From NCBI GenBank assembly GCA_016165875.1, contig JABBOT010000080.1, forward strand, positions 18,448,572-18,512,571: DNA of 64,000 nucleotides, written 5' to 3'. The translations under genes and the position numbers were made by a program. Under the pieces are notes generated by a model. That model was not told where the DNA came from, searched no databases, and saw only the letters and a program-made list of their open reading frames with translations. Positions 1 through 11,862 of the stretch are shown here, in pieces (the first letter of the stretch is position 1; each line of letters starts with the position of its first letter). This DNA comes from Acanthopleura granulata. Its lineage: Eukaryota > Mollusca > Polyplacophora > Chitonida > Chitonidae.

Positions 1-239
1 ATCACCTGACCTCTAAATATGGGGGAACAACAAAACAAACTGAACAAGTAAAATTGATTGGAAACATTTTTCATGTAAAAATGGTAGAGACTTTATTTGA
101 ACCTCGGAGTGCTAGGATTAGCCTGTCGTGCCTAATAATTTCATGATACTTGAAACAAAAAAAACAAAAAAAAAAAACAAAAGCGAGAGAACAGACAAGC
201 AGGATTTAACTGGTTTTGAACCTATGAAGATTAATACAG

Positions 240-375
240 GTAGTTACAATGCAAGTCTGCACTGAAAACACCCCTCTGCCGACAGTGGTATGTCCCAAGA
301 GATCTTTGTCCAGCATTTATAACATGGACAACATGGTCATACCATTTCATCCAAAGTGGTGTTTTGATAAATGTA
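240..375. repeat. Dispersed repeat, copy 1 (partner at about 39.1 kb)
   Basis: This stretch shares most bases, in the same orientation, with about 39115-39260. Both contain a GAAAACA(T/C)CCCT block, then TTTGTCCA, then TCCAAAG(T/G)GGTG. Gaps and substitutions put identity at roughly 65-70% by eye. No coding capacity is convincing in either copy. It is probably an old interspersed repeat of unknown class. Confidence 0.5.
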
Positions 376-429
376 ATGGTGAGAGTAAGTGAAAAGAAAA
401 AAAAAAAAAAAAAAACAGATACCAGGACT

Positions 430-1230
430 GAGCCACATATAGTGGGGGGTTGTGCCTTTGACGTACTGCTCTGGCAAAGACACTGTCTGACCAGATAAAC
501 CACAGTAAAGGCTTTCACCAAGTGTTGCAAAAAGCTCCCAAGTTATTTCAATGTGAGAAGTTTGGCAAATTTTTGTTGTTTTCTTGGTAAAAACTTGAAA
601 ACTATACAATGCATGAAAATAATTCTTGCAGATTTGTAATCCTGACATCATGTAGCACCAGATGGTGTGTTTGTTTAATCATTTTAAGCAGTATTTAGAC
701 ATGAGATAATTTTTACCTAACCTAGAAGGTAAATTACGGACAATCAATCATCGAAATAGAAAATCAAGACTACTAATTATGTATCTTGCTGTAGTCTAAA
801 CTTAACCAAGTTTTGCTGAAATCACACAAAAACTGTAAGATTAGCTGCATTTTAAAGGAAATGTTAACACAAACAGACACACAGAAAAATGTTCATCGAA
901 ATGGAAAATCGATACTACGAATAATGTATCTTGATGCAATCTAGGCTACATTTCATTGAAATCAGACAAAAACTGTAGGAGAAGTAGCGTTTTAAAAATG
1001 TTAACATATTCTGGATAAACAGACAGACAAATGGACAACTAAGAATTCAAATGGAAAATTGATACTACGAATTATGTTTCCTGATGCTGTATAACTTGAG
1101 TCAAATTTCGCTCGAATTGGACAAAAACTGTAGGAGGAGCAGCGTTTTGAAGCAAAAATTAACAGACGCCAGACAGAAAGACAAACAGATGGACGGACGC
1201 CAGACAACTTGCTAATACATAACCTCTTCT
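430..1230 (+). repeat. Composite dispersed repeat, copy 1: unique leader plus ~170-bp tandem units
   Basis: Positions 430-730 are a leader that recurs at about 60600-60900, including the shared string AAAACTTGAAAACTATACAA. After it come about three degenerate units of roughly 170 bp. Each unit has GAAATGGAAAATCGATACTA, ATTATGTATCTTGATG, GACAAAAACTGTAGGAG and a CAGACAGACGGAC tail. The same leader-plus-array order at 58.6-61.3 kb shows this is one repeat family. I see no coding sequence; open frames here are the cytosine-rich complement of the CAGACAGA tails. Confidence 0.75.
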
Positions 1231-3509
1231 GGTCTTCTACCAGTAGAGCCAAGATTTACAGCCTGTATGTATATTTGATGATAAAAAAAAGTCATGAATA
1301 TGACTGTTCTTCCAGAATGAAGTAATTCATGACAATCAAATTATGGTAATGTTTGCGGAGAATACTGTTCACACTACTGCCGAGATCTGCAATTAAACTT
1401 TCAATCAGACTCATCATTATCTACATCACACAGAACATCAGCTAAGCTTCATGCCTGGTGTGTTATTCACCACTGACATGTGCTCGGTTAATACAGTCAT
1501 TCCAACAGAACCTAATATGACACTATCTCTAAACAACATCCATTGGTCTACACATAACCCTTCTGACACTCTCTCACTTTGCCTTGTATCAGACAGGACT
1601 TACACGGGGAGTCTGTCATTAAACTGATGCTGACACGAGACAAATTTGTCAAAGGTTGGTGGTTCATATTTCAAGCATCCTGAGCACTCTGGTTTCTGCC
1701 ACACACTGGCATCACACAGACCATTGTCATGTCCTTCTCGCTATACCAGAGGTCATTCAAACTGGATGACCCTGGTATCCTCGGTGAGTAATTCAGTTCA
1801 AAGTCCAGTTCAAATACATGTAACCCCTTTTCCATCAATACAGTGCCTGAGCGACGAGTTCGTCTCTAGGCAGAACTGAGGTCACATAATCACGTAACAC
1901 CGATTTAAAAACGAAGTACATGTATCTCTCTTCTGAGAGATCTGATTGAAACACCCTATTTAGATTAGCCTATGACATGGTCGAACTGGCTGTAGCATTG
2001 GAGGAGTCAAAGGGATCTTCTATAGTGAAGCAAAAAAGAATCCTACACAGGACCATTTGAGTAACGGAAATATTCTTCAGTGCTTTAACACCAACAAATC
2101 AATGCAACGCATAATAAAATATACTCAATTCACTACATGACACCTCATTCAGCCATTCACGTTTAATGTTCCTGACTTCTGATGTTGCTTTCATGTTTGC
2201 GGATAAGTGGGGGAAGTTTTTGAAATGAAAATATATTCAACCTTTCTAGAGTAAAACAATTACAACGACAATGGTTAGGAAATTAATACATCCCACCGCC
2301 ACATCTTAACTACATGTATACATCTGTAGAGCTCTTATCTCCTGACAATAATGTACCCTAATTCCTCTAATTTTTGGGACACCTGATCTGGCCTTGTTTG
2401 TTAACAAACCTAACAGGGATACAAAGATTCTTTTTGTCTCCCATAGTTAGACCATTGTGTGATCAACATATCCATATCTGTATTTTTTTCTAAAAAAAAA
2501 CTAGGAGAGAAATGTTATATTTTGCTTTCAGTAGGACTAACATCTGTCCCAATAATTAGAAGAATTTGGGTACAAATCAGTATCCCACATATGGTTCAAT
2601 CATACCAGTGTCCCAAGTTCTTTTCCATATTTATACATCTTAATTGGCTTTTAGCACTGCTGGGTGATTATTATACCTACTCTACAGGCCTAAGAAATAA
2701 TTGCCCTGCAGGTAAAAAAAAAAAAAAGACAGGTATGTCACGGAAATGTGTGGTATCTGATTCTCAGTCAGCTGGAATTGATTGCTGACCTGTGCAAGAA
2801 GTAGTATGTTGGTGATGCTGGAGTATCTGTGTCATTACGTCAACTCAGTCCTCCGAGGTTACCGGTAACTACCGAGGTTAAAATGTCTATCACCCACAGG
2901 AAAAACGCACCAACATTATCGCAATATAAGGAACCTTAATGGCGCCTTACTGGGGACTGATTACTGATAAACTGCATCATAAAAATACATGTAGGCCTGA
3001 TGGGTACATTTATATCCAGCACACACATTAGGGGACATGCCAGAGAGTCCAGCAGAAAAGCTTCACAGACTGGTTTTCAAGCTTAGCTAAGTGACTGCAA
3101 TGAACACTGGACAAGAGACGCAGGACATTTCCGCTTCCCTTGCTATATGTGAGGGATAGGGTTAAAAGTTGGATATTTATATAAAAATAATTTAGTTTTC
3201 AATACACACAGCTCAACATTATGTGAGCTAATTTCACCAAATGTTCACTAGAAGGGCACAAGCAAAACAATACTGTATCTCCTAAACAATACTGTATCTC
3301 CTAAAACTGACTGAGAATTAAAAACTAGCCTATAAACTATATAATATTTCACTGAGTTTTAATGTGCACACAAGAATATTTCACTTCATTATGTGGCAGC
3401 AGTCAGTTTCAGGGGTGAACGGAACCTTAGTTCCTGGTGCAAAGGGTACATGACAAACTTTCCTTGTCATGCGACATGCAGAAATATCATCCACCTATGT
3501 ATTCATATA
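1231..3509. other. No supported gene
   Basis: AT-rich unique-looking DNA. A GTGAGTAA donor-like site sits near 1783 on the plus strand, but I see no convincing acceptor or domain pattern upstream of it. A 20-bp direct duplication (CTCCTAAACAATACTGTAT) lies near 3280-3300. Confidence 0.5.
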
Positions 3510-5016
3510 ATGCAAGGGAAGTGATCTGCAACTAGCTTCACATATGTATTTATAATATCCAAGGAAAGTGATCTGCAACCAGCTCCATGTTTCTATTTAT
3601 ATAGTGCAATGGAAGTGATCTGCAACCAGCTTCATGTTTGTATTTATATAGTGCAAGGGAAGTGATCTGCAACCAGTTTCATGTATGTATTTATATAATG
3701 CAAGGAAAGTGATCTGCAACCAGCTCCATGTTTCTATTTATATAGTGCAATGGAAGTGATCTGCAACCAGCTTCATGTTTGTATTTATATAGTGCAAGGG
3801 AAGTGATCTGCAACCAGTTTCATGTATGTATTTATATAGTGCAAGGAAAGTGATCTGCAACCAACTTCATGTTTGTATTTATATAGTGCAAGGGAAGTGA
3901 TCTGCAACCAGCTCCATGTATGTATTTATATAGTGCAAGGAAAGTGATCTGCAACCAGCTCCATGTTTGTATTTATATAGTGCAAAGGAGGTGACCTGCA
4001 ACCAGCTTCATGTTTGTATTTATATAGTGCAAGGGAGGTGACCTGCAACCAGCTTCATGTTTTTATTTATATAGTGCAAGGGAAGTGATAAGCAACCAGT
4101 TTCATGTATGTATTTATATAGCGCAAGGAAAGTGATCTGCAACCAGCTCCATGTTTGTATTTATATAGTGCAAGGAAAGTGATCTGCAACCAGCTTCATG
4201 TTTGTATTTATATAGTGCAAGGAAAGTGATCTGCAACCAGCTCCATGTTTGTATTTATATAGTGCAAGGGAAGTGATCTGCAACCAGCTTCATGTTTGTA
4301 TTTAAACAGTGCAATGGAAGTGATCTGCAACCAGCTTCATGTTTGTATTTATATAGTGCAAGGGAGGTGATATTTATATAATGCAAGGGAAGTGATCTGC
4401 AACCAGCTCCATGTATGTATTTATAATATGCAAGGAAAGTGATCTACAACCAGCTCCATGTTTGTATTTATATAGTGCAAGGGAAGTGATCTGCAACCAG
4501 CTTCATGTTTGTATTTATATAGTGCAAGGGAGGTGATATTTATATAGTGCAAGGGAGGTGATCTGCAACCAGCTTCATGTTTGTATTTATATAGTGCAAG
4601 GGAGGTGATCTGCAACCAGTTTCATGTATGTATTTATATAGTGCAAGAAAAGTGATCTGCAACCAGCTTCATGTTTCTATTTATATAGTGCAAGGGAAGT
4701 GATCTGCTACCAGCTCCGTGTTTGTATTTATATAGTGCAAGGGAAGTGATCTGCAACCAGCTTCATGTTTGTATTTATATAGTGCAAGGAAAGTGATCTG
4801 CAACCAGCTCCATGTATGTATTTATAATATGCAAGGAAAGTGATCTGCAACCAGCTCCATGTTTGTATTTATATAGTGCAAGGGAAGTGATCTGCAACAA
4901 GCTCCATGTTTGTATTTATATAGTGCAAGGGAGGTGATATTTATATAGTGCAAGGGAAGTGATCTGCAACCAGCTTCAAGTATTTATTTATATAGTACAA
5001 TGAAAGTGATCTGAAC
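3510..5016. repeat. 47-bp minisatellite, about 30 copies
   Basis: A head-to-tail array of a 47-bp unit with the core AAGTGATCTGCAACCAGCT followed by TTTGTATTTATATAGTGCAA. Units differ by a few substitutions and some are shortened to a GGAGGTGATATTTATATAGT form. Higher-order order is visible: blocks with CTTCATGTTTG alternate with blocks with CTCCATGTATG. Minus-strand open frames here are repeat translations, not genes. Confidence 0.95.
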
Positions 5017-5461
5017 CTGCACAGTTTAAGATCCCCCAAATGCTTACATTCTATGTCTGCTTACGGTTCCCAGAAGAGTGAGAGTATTTATGGTCCACTG
5101 TACAAGGACAGGTTGATTGGTTTTGTACCTGTATTTATATACGTACAGTACATAATATTGTATTGCCTGCATACAATGACAGGTTAATGTGTACATATAT
5201 GTATACCTCAAAGAACAGGTGATGGACACTTGTCGTAATAAGTAGTTTAATTTCTTTTTTTTTCCCACATTTAATTTTCATACCATAAAATGACATAAAA
5301 GCAATTACTTTCTAAGGTCAGTTTTTGAGACCATATTTTCCACATACTTTTCACAATGTTTTAAAAGCCCAAATACACACTAAAACTTAAAGAGAATAAT
5401 TCCAAAGTATTTCACAAAAGATTATTCCACAAAATATAACTACCCTACCCTAAATGAAGTT

Positions 5462-5580
5462 GTACATTTTTCCTGAGAGTTCTATTGATATTAGGAAGGA
5501 ATTTTATGATCTGTTTGCTAAGTAGGATAATATTCTACCAGAGAATGTAGATTCCATACCAAAAATAATACTTTATGACA
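5462..5580. repeat. Dispersed repeat pair member (partner at 23.4 kb)
   Basis: The block GAGAGTTCTATTGATATTAG and the following 100 bases (a GGAA..TTTATG..TGTTTG segment, then TATTCTACCAGAGAATGTAG) align by eye, same orientation, with 23388-23510. It is an old interspersed repeat of unknown class with no coding evidence. Confidence 0.55.
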
Positions 5581-5816
5581 CTGATTTGCAATAAAAGGAA
5601 AAATGAAATAGGTGATGTTACATATAACACCATTTAAATGAGATCTGTAAACGCCATAATGTTTAGTTGCTCTTTATGCTGCAGAAAAAATTCTAAAGAA
5701 AATAAATGAAGGTCTTCGAGACACATCATCCCAGCACTCTGAGTGGCACTGACTCTCTCATCGTTTAAGTTCACTTTAACATTTCACAGATAAAACATAA
5801 AACAGATCAAACGTAC

Positions 5817-5945
5817 CTGCTTCTTGAGTGATGTGGCCATGAAACATGCAGTGTGCAGGAAGCAGGTGATGACAGGCCTATTTCAAAAGTACTCCAACGG
5901 CCTTCATGCTCTAGGGTCTGCTTATCAGTGTGATCATGGATCAAT
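5817..5945 (-). CDS. Candidate internal exon, unknown protein
   Basis: On the minus strand a polypyrimidine tract and CAG acceptor at 5946 are followed by 129 bases with one open frame, ending at an AAGCAG/GTACGT donor. The phase is 2 in and 2 out, and the exon encodes 42 residues, including GRWSTFEIGLSSPASCTLHV. The other two frames are closed. Both splice sites are strong, which is why I keep it. A candidate 5' exon at 10461-10600 ends in phase 2 and would join in frame. I recognise no domain. Downstream exons (lower coordinates) were not found; the 47-bp array lies there. Confidence 0.4.
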
Positions 5946-8590
5946 CTGTTATAGTAAAGAAAAATAAGTTAGCAATTATTTATACAATAACACTACAAGT
6001 AGGCCTATAAACCAGTCCGATCATTTGGTCGTGCCCAATTTAATCTGATTACATCTACGCATGCTTTTGAGAAGCCTAGAATTTTGACTGTAAAACTCTG
6101 ACTCCCTATGCCCTAAAAAGTTCTTAAATTTGACATGTCGACTGTACATCCACGATTCCTGTGAAAATTATTATCCGCCATGTTTGGAGACTCTTAAAAT
6201 GAATTAAATCCACCACATATTGATATACTTTGGTGTATAAACTAAAGTTACCTAATATTCAAGGGCTTGTGAAATCTGATGAGGGCTGGCAATATCTAAA
6301 CACCACAGTGAGTTGAAACTGGCCTAAAATTTGAGACCTGTGATATGTTTCCACCAATGAGATGGTCATCCCATAGATATCTCTGTTGCCTGTCGTACAT
6401 CAGGTAAAGGGTTTTTAGAAATTGAGAATAACAGCTGGGTTTATTGTAGGGACATGGAAACGGTTGAAATATTGCATAGAAAATGTGAACTAAACAAATA
6501 TATATTACATATAATATTATAATAATTATAATATTATACTAAACAAACGTACACCTTCAATCAATCTGTATAAAGGTCAACCACAAATGTGCATGGGCAA
6601 GAAGCAACAACCCGGTTTATTACAAGAGGGGGTCGACAATGCATGTGAGCATCACAAATGTGAATTATCTTGGATTTACTTGTCGTAACGGCTACAGAAT
6701 GTTAATAAATATGGCACAGCAATAAATAATGCCTTGGTGAGCTTAATTTATCAGAGTTTTGCACGCTTCATACAAGTATTGGTTCATTTCGCATGGATTT
6801 TCTCTGCAATTCTATACAGGATATAGTGTAAATATTTAAGACCTCATTATGGCACTAGTTCAGAACAGCTGGATCTGAAAAATACTAAAAAAAAAAAAAA
6901 AATCTTGAAAAAATTCAAAAAATTTTTGATAGGGTAGTTACCATTTTGAGGTCTATAAACCCATGACACTCTTAAAATGAATTACATCAACCTGGAATAA
7001 TTATGCCATATTACTTATGAGCACGGTCACAACCATTAAACTGCCACTAAATTATCATTAAATGCTGTATCACCAATATCATTCAATATTCACCCAAATA
7101 TCTTTGCTGATATTTGTTTGGGAGCATATGGCATCTGTAACTGCAGTTTTATTTAAGAACAACTATTCAAACCAAAGAAACTCCAGTGTATAATTACAAA
7201 TTATGTACTTTGGTCCCCAATGGATAAATGATACAAAAAAAATTCTTTGTAACTAGAAATAAATGAGAAAACCATGAAGTCATTTTTGCTGCAGTGGTGC
7301 AAACGGTTCAATGAATGTAACTGCTTTCCAGCATAGCCTACTTAAGATTAGGGTTGGGGACACATCTAGAATAGTTGAAGTGTAACTTTATACACATGTA
7401 TGTACAAATACACATGTATGTACAAATTTTGGCAGTTGTAAACAGATGAAGAATGTTCAGGTTAATGCTTTTGCCATAGACTGAATTTTCTGATGTTTAT
7501 GTGTGAAATGCAGATTCGTCAATGAATAAGCCGAATCGGCATTGGAGCCGTTGTGCCTCCTTCTAATTTACCTCCAGTCGGCAACTGGATTCCAATTTCA
7601 ATGTGATTACACAAGCTGACAAGAGAGAAAATACAAGCCATGCAGGCCTTGTTTCACAAGAGTATGAAAATTCACATGAAATCCAAGACCCTTGCAGGGA
7701 CGAAGACACAGCAGTCGAAGGCAAAATTTTGTAACTTTGTGCTAAGTTATACGTTGCAATGTTGCTTATTTGTAATGTTATTTGTATTTCCTGCTGTTTG
7801 AAGCGTTACCAGTAGTAAGATTAAAAGGAATGTTGGAGCAGCGTACACTACAACTTCTGCCAACCTCCCATCCCTGATGCTGTTGTTGTAATCACGTGGC
7901 CGACAGCGCCAAAATGATAGCAAGTACCCGGATGTCGCTTGGAATCGGTCAAAGGGAAGTAAATCATGATAGGAATTTAAGGTGTTATTTTCTTCTTTTC
8001 TTTCTCGCTTTTCTTCTTCTTTTTTTTAATTTTTTTTTATGAGATGTGTTTTGGGCTGTTGTTCCAAGCAAAATGTTTTTCTGTTGTATTCATCATAACA
8101 CATTGAAAGGCCTAGAAAAGGGACTAGAATAAAATTACCAAACTTGACAACTTCGGCTTTTTGTTGACCTTGCTGTGTTTTGTCCTGTATCTTCCAATTT
8201 ACCAAAACGCATATCTACGATATCTTATTTCCTTTCCTTTGATGTCATAGAGGTTAAAACTTGTAAAACCTGATGCCGAAATGGGCCATTGGTATGCATT
8301 AGGCCTGCAGATGAGCACGTGGTCATGTGACCTATGCCAGGGGCTATTTTTAGAATGTGTATACCAAAGTACGTGGCTGTCAAAGAACATGCGATGTGTG
8401 GTCAGTTCATATTTTGACAATTTATGCAATGGTTGTAAATAGATCGGATGGCTGTAGTGAAGAATCGGAGTAGTGCCAGACGATAAAGTCAAGAAAACGT
8501 CTTGTCAAAGGGTTCCGTGCTACCGAAAGTGTTACATGTACACTAGCAGATACCAGAAGTGTTGTACTTTGTTGTACTACTGGATCATCA
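5946..8590. other. No supported gene
   Basis: AT-rich sequence with homopolymer runs and a duplicated 20-bp ACACATGTATGTACAAAT unit near 7390-7425. Around 7860-7960 the DNA becomes locally richer in CpG (CACGTGGCCGACAGCG), possibly the promoter side of a gene. I cannot place a transcript start. Confidence 0.45.
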
Positions 8591-8632
8591 AAATCAAAAA
8601 AAAAAAAAAAAGAAGAAGAAAAAAAAAAAATT

Positions 8633-8816
8633 GGACGGTTCATCGCTACACGAAGAAAAAAATGCAAACTCCCAGGCAGATTCTAATCCTCCCGACCCAG
8701 AGAAGCTGGCAGCTTCATGTACTGAGCTCAACAGTTTCACATTTGTGGACAAACGTGACGAAGATTCTGGGCGATCGGACACTGAACCCCAGACAACAGC
8801 CCAGGGCACTGGGTGA
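8633..8816 (+). CDS. Candidate exon, polar low-complexity protein segment
   Basis: After an A/GAA-rich tract (8597-8630), one plus-strand frame stays open for about 60 codons and reads as an acidic, polar linker (for example DKRDEDSGRSDTEP). It ends at a possible ACTGG/GTGACG donor near 8815, leaving phase 2. The composition is more protein-like than the surrounding DNA. The phase does not join directly to the exon at 9639 (which enters at phase 0), so an exon is missing or the two are unrelated. No acceptor is clear. Confidence 0.25.
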
Positions 8817-9638
8817 CGAAATTTAAGGTTCATGACAAAATCGCGGAGACACTGAAAATACACCTAAAGAGGTCTTTGTTTACTGTGAACTTGCCCAGTG
8901 TATGGTGCAAGCACAATTTTAGTATATTTAAATAATTTTGCAAAACAGAATCGATGCAGTACGTTATGAGTCTCCATAGTTCCTGGGTAGTGTTTTTTTT
9001 TTATGATGATAATGGTTTTGTATGCTACAGTTCACTGTATGTCCTCTTCCTGGTATACTGGTGGGATCATATTTAACACGTTAGTGTCTTCATTGTTAGA
9101 GATGGATCAGCAATTATTGTGCATGTGTTATAAGACTTCTACAATACAGATTCAGCTTATTGTATTAATGGAAATCCAAACAAAAAACGTTATGGTGAGT
9201 GAAAAGGCCATTAAAAACTATATGTGAAATATCTTCACTAAATTTTTTAGAATTTTTCTGACCAAAATAAACACAGTAAAATAATTTTATTGTATGGTGG
9301 GCTTTATGGACCATATTGATGATGTGGTTCACCAGAGACATCACACCGACTTTTCTCTGGCCCTAAAGCAGAAATTTAATGTCATATTAGCGTTTCCATA
9401 CACAGGCAAACATTACAGGAGTGCTCTTCACAAGAACTTTATTAAGAGCTGAACATAAAAGGTCCATAAAACCCACCATACAGTCAAAATATTTGACTGC
9501 GTCTAATTTAATGAAAAAAAAAATCCAAAAAAATTCAGTGATGATATTTTCAGACACAGTTTTTCATGGTCTTTTCACTGACCATAACTTCCTTTCTGTG
9601 TGGTCTTTGCCTTTAAACTATATTTTTTTCATTTACAG

Positions 9639-9749
9639 AAAAGTGTTGATGAGCTGTGTGCAGGTTTACGGATTGATCGGAATGGTCAGTTAAGAGACGC
9701 TTTCAAACACTACAAGAATGGGCTGGCACACCTGTTATTCTGTCAAAAG
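9639..9749 (+). CDS. Candidate exon with MIT-like helical hairpin
   Basis: A TTTTTTTCATTTACAG acceptor precedes 111 bases open in one frame (phase 0 to 0), ending in CAAAAG/GTGAAT. The 37 residues end in GQLRDAFKHYKNGLAHLLF, with the A-x3-Y-x-x-G-x4-LL spacing of helices 1-2 of MIT domains (VPS4, MITD1, RPS6K-like proteins). An MIT domain has about 75 residues, so the third helix would be in another exon that I did not find. The MIT assignment is from family memory only; the exon itself is better supported than its name. Confidence 0.4.
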
Positions 9750-10460
9750 GTGAATGTTGAATCACATTAATAAGTTAATTATTTCACATAAAACTTGGGA
9801 TACATTATCCACACTATTACTGTACTATATCCAAGGTTAAATGCTCTGTGCTGTTACTGTATGTGGGACATATTGAACATTTTATGTCCCGACAATGACG
9901 TCATTTTTTCAGGGAGCAAAATATTTACCATTGGAAACTCGAACACAACGCTTCTGAATCATAAGACGTTATATAACAGAACTCACTAGAGCGCTACACA
10001 GAAATAACACCTTAAGGCAACTTGTTGGGGTCGACAGGAAGCTTTCTTTATTTACTGACCATGAATGCCCTAACCCTAAACCATAAGTAAGACCACAAAT
10101 ACACATACAAGAAAAATGTGCTGCACAACTTACAATGTTACAATTTTGTGATGACAAAATTCATCTTGTACTTTTGTAACACATAGATCTAAAGTAATAA
10201 ATCAGACAACTGGTACAACACACGCTAATCATAAGACGTTTATTTAATACTTGTAACAACGTACAATTTACTGAAAAGTAAACCTATACTACACTCAGTC
10301 AGTTTGACCAGAGCAGCCAGAGATCCTGATGGACAATTGACTGTGGTCACCTGCAGATAATGAATTTCATTGTTTAATACCCAGTAGGTAAAGGAATTTC
10401 AGCGAATACCCCGAAGTTAATAACATTTACAAAAGAAGAATTTCATTCGCAACAACTAAC
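9750..10460. other. No supported gene
   Basis: AT-rich sequence with no open frame that pairs with credible splice sites. I see nothing to annotate. Confidence 0.4.
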
Positions 10461-10600
10461 CTGTACCAGATTTTCATTCCTGTCCGAATAAGCTTCACAC
10501 GAGCCAACACACAACAAGCGAAAAGGTAAAAGCCAAAGGGAGCTTAATCCATGCAAATTTTCAAAGCGTGATCTCAAAATCGGTCGCGAACCAACATTGT
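10461..10600 (-). other. Candidate 5' exon with start codon (minus strand)
   Basis: On the minus strand a relatively CpG-rich stretch ends at a GTACAG/GTTAGT donor (exon end 10461). An ATG at 10477 opens the frame M-K-I-W-Y and leaves phase 2, which matches the phase-2 exon at 5817-5945. The local CpG content (GGTCGCGAACC, GCCGAGCACCGC at 10580-10610) fits a promoter-proximal exon. Its upstream boundary and link to the 5.8-kb exon are inference, and the 4.5-kb intron would span the plus-strand candidate exon at 9.6 kb. Confidence 0.25.
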
Positions 10601-11605
10601 AGCCGAGCACCGCAAGACCCGCCCAAATGCGGATAACCGGTCAAACCACCCACAACACTCAATATGTGGACTGTTAATACAATGATTTAATGTGTCCTTA
10701 AGGGAATGACAATTTAATCTTTTGCTGTGGAAGCTTGTTTATACTTGTTGCTGGTTCTACAGCACCCAAAATTTTTGCTGCAAGCCTGGAAAAGCCAGTG
10801 AAAATCACATGAGAACATGAATTACCCATGAAGGTTTTGAACTGCGAATAGAAGATGGTTGAGCTGTACAGAAGTTTAGTCCTCGGAGTTATGAATGAAA
10901 CAAAAAATTATGGGTGTAGGAAGATCAACATGTATTTGCGACAGGCAATGTTATGACATTGCAAGCATATGCCAGGGTGTCAACAAATACAACAGCCAAG
11001 CAAGGCAGGTAATTTTTGACAGGAAGCCTGAGTATTTGCCAGAAATGATGAGGTTGTCTGTCAGATGCATATAGTGTACCCCAGCGTACATAAGTATATG
11101 GAAAAGAAATAGAAAGATATAATAATGAGGTAAACCTGTTTGAAGTGAAATGTACCGTAGATATGCCCTCATGACTTGATGACGATATTAAGAGAATTTA
11201 AAGTTAATGCATATACCTGTAGTGTATTCCACACAGTTGTAATGACGGCAATGTGTTCATACACCTGCCATTTTTTGTTTGACAGGATCTCCTTCTAGCC
11301 GTTCCACGTTACATTGTTTGCTGATGGGCTCTGTGGTTGTGAGCTGCAGCAGCGTGTTGCCATGATGGAGATTATGAAGGACTTGCTCAGTATGCTCACA
11401 TCGAAAGAAGGAATTTTTAATAGGATATCAGTTGGGTTAGAAGTGTTGGGTACCACGGCCAGGAGAGATTGCATTGCCGCATAATGTGGACCCTCGTGAG
11501 TGGAAGAACGAATAATGTGCATGTTAGTGTGTTGACTTGTGAACTTGTCACATGATTGACTAAAAAAAATCTGTGATATTTTTGAGACAAATCTCCCATC
11601 CCAGA
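10601..11605. other. No supported gene
   Basis: No clear exon. A short plus-strand frame beginning after a CTCCTTCTAG acceptor-like site at 11298 is discussed among the rejected items. Confidence 0.35.
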
Positions 11606-11674
11606 TCAGTTGGCATCAGCAGGCTTGCAACATAAAAGTTTGGCCTGCTCAGGCTGATTTGTTATGTCCTCTTC
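11606..11674 (-). CDS. Candidate terminal exon, unknown protein
   Basis: The acceptor CCTTTTTCCATTTTCAG is followed by 22 codons and TGA (starting EEDITNQPEQ, ending ADAN-stop). It enters at phase 0, matching the phase-0 end of the exon at 11729-11862. The 54-base intron between them has no in-frame stop, so it could also be retained. It is probably the 3' end of a minus-strand gene whose other exons lie between 11.7 and 13.7 kb. Confidence 0.4.
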   Translation of the reverse strand, partial: EEDITNQPEQAKLLCCKPADAN

Positions 11675-11728
11675 CTGAAAATGGAAAAAGGTCAATACAT
11701 AATGAGCACAAACTAAACAACAATTTAC

Positions 11729-11862
11729 CATCTGGCACAGGTGGTCATCCTGTGGCATATGAACAACATCATGAGGCTGTGCATGGTGTCGCTGGTCATG
11801 GTAGCCGAGGATAATTTTTGCACCTTGGCAGCGCAAACGGTGCGGCTGTTGTGCCGTGAAGT
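11729..11862 (-). CDS. Candidate exon, His/Gln-rich unknown protein
   Basis: The acceptor CTTCCATTTAAG leads into 134 bases ending ATG/GTAAAT. In the frame that joins the next exon (phase 1 in, 0 out) it encodes 44 residues rich in His, Gln and Asp, including YHDQRHHAQPHDVVHMPQDD. A second frame is also open, so the reading frame is a choice made on phase agreement. No domain recognised. Confidence 0.4.

Noticed and set aside
231..651. Two overlapping ~100-codon minus-strand frames
   Set aside because: They run through a poly-A tract (poly-Phe) and a dispersed repeat; no splice or domain support.
4421..4615. Minus-strand frame with repeated residues
   Set aside because: It is the translation of the 47-bp minisatellite.
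11299..11490. Plus-strand frame after a CTCCTTCTAG site, about 60 codons, looks partly protein-like
   Set aside because: No partner exon in phase, no family pattern, and the opposite strand is equally open.
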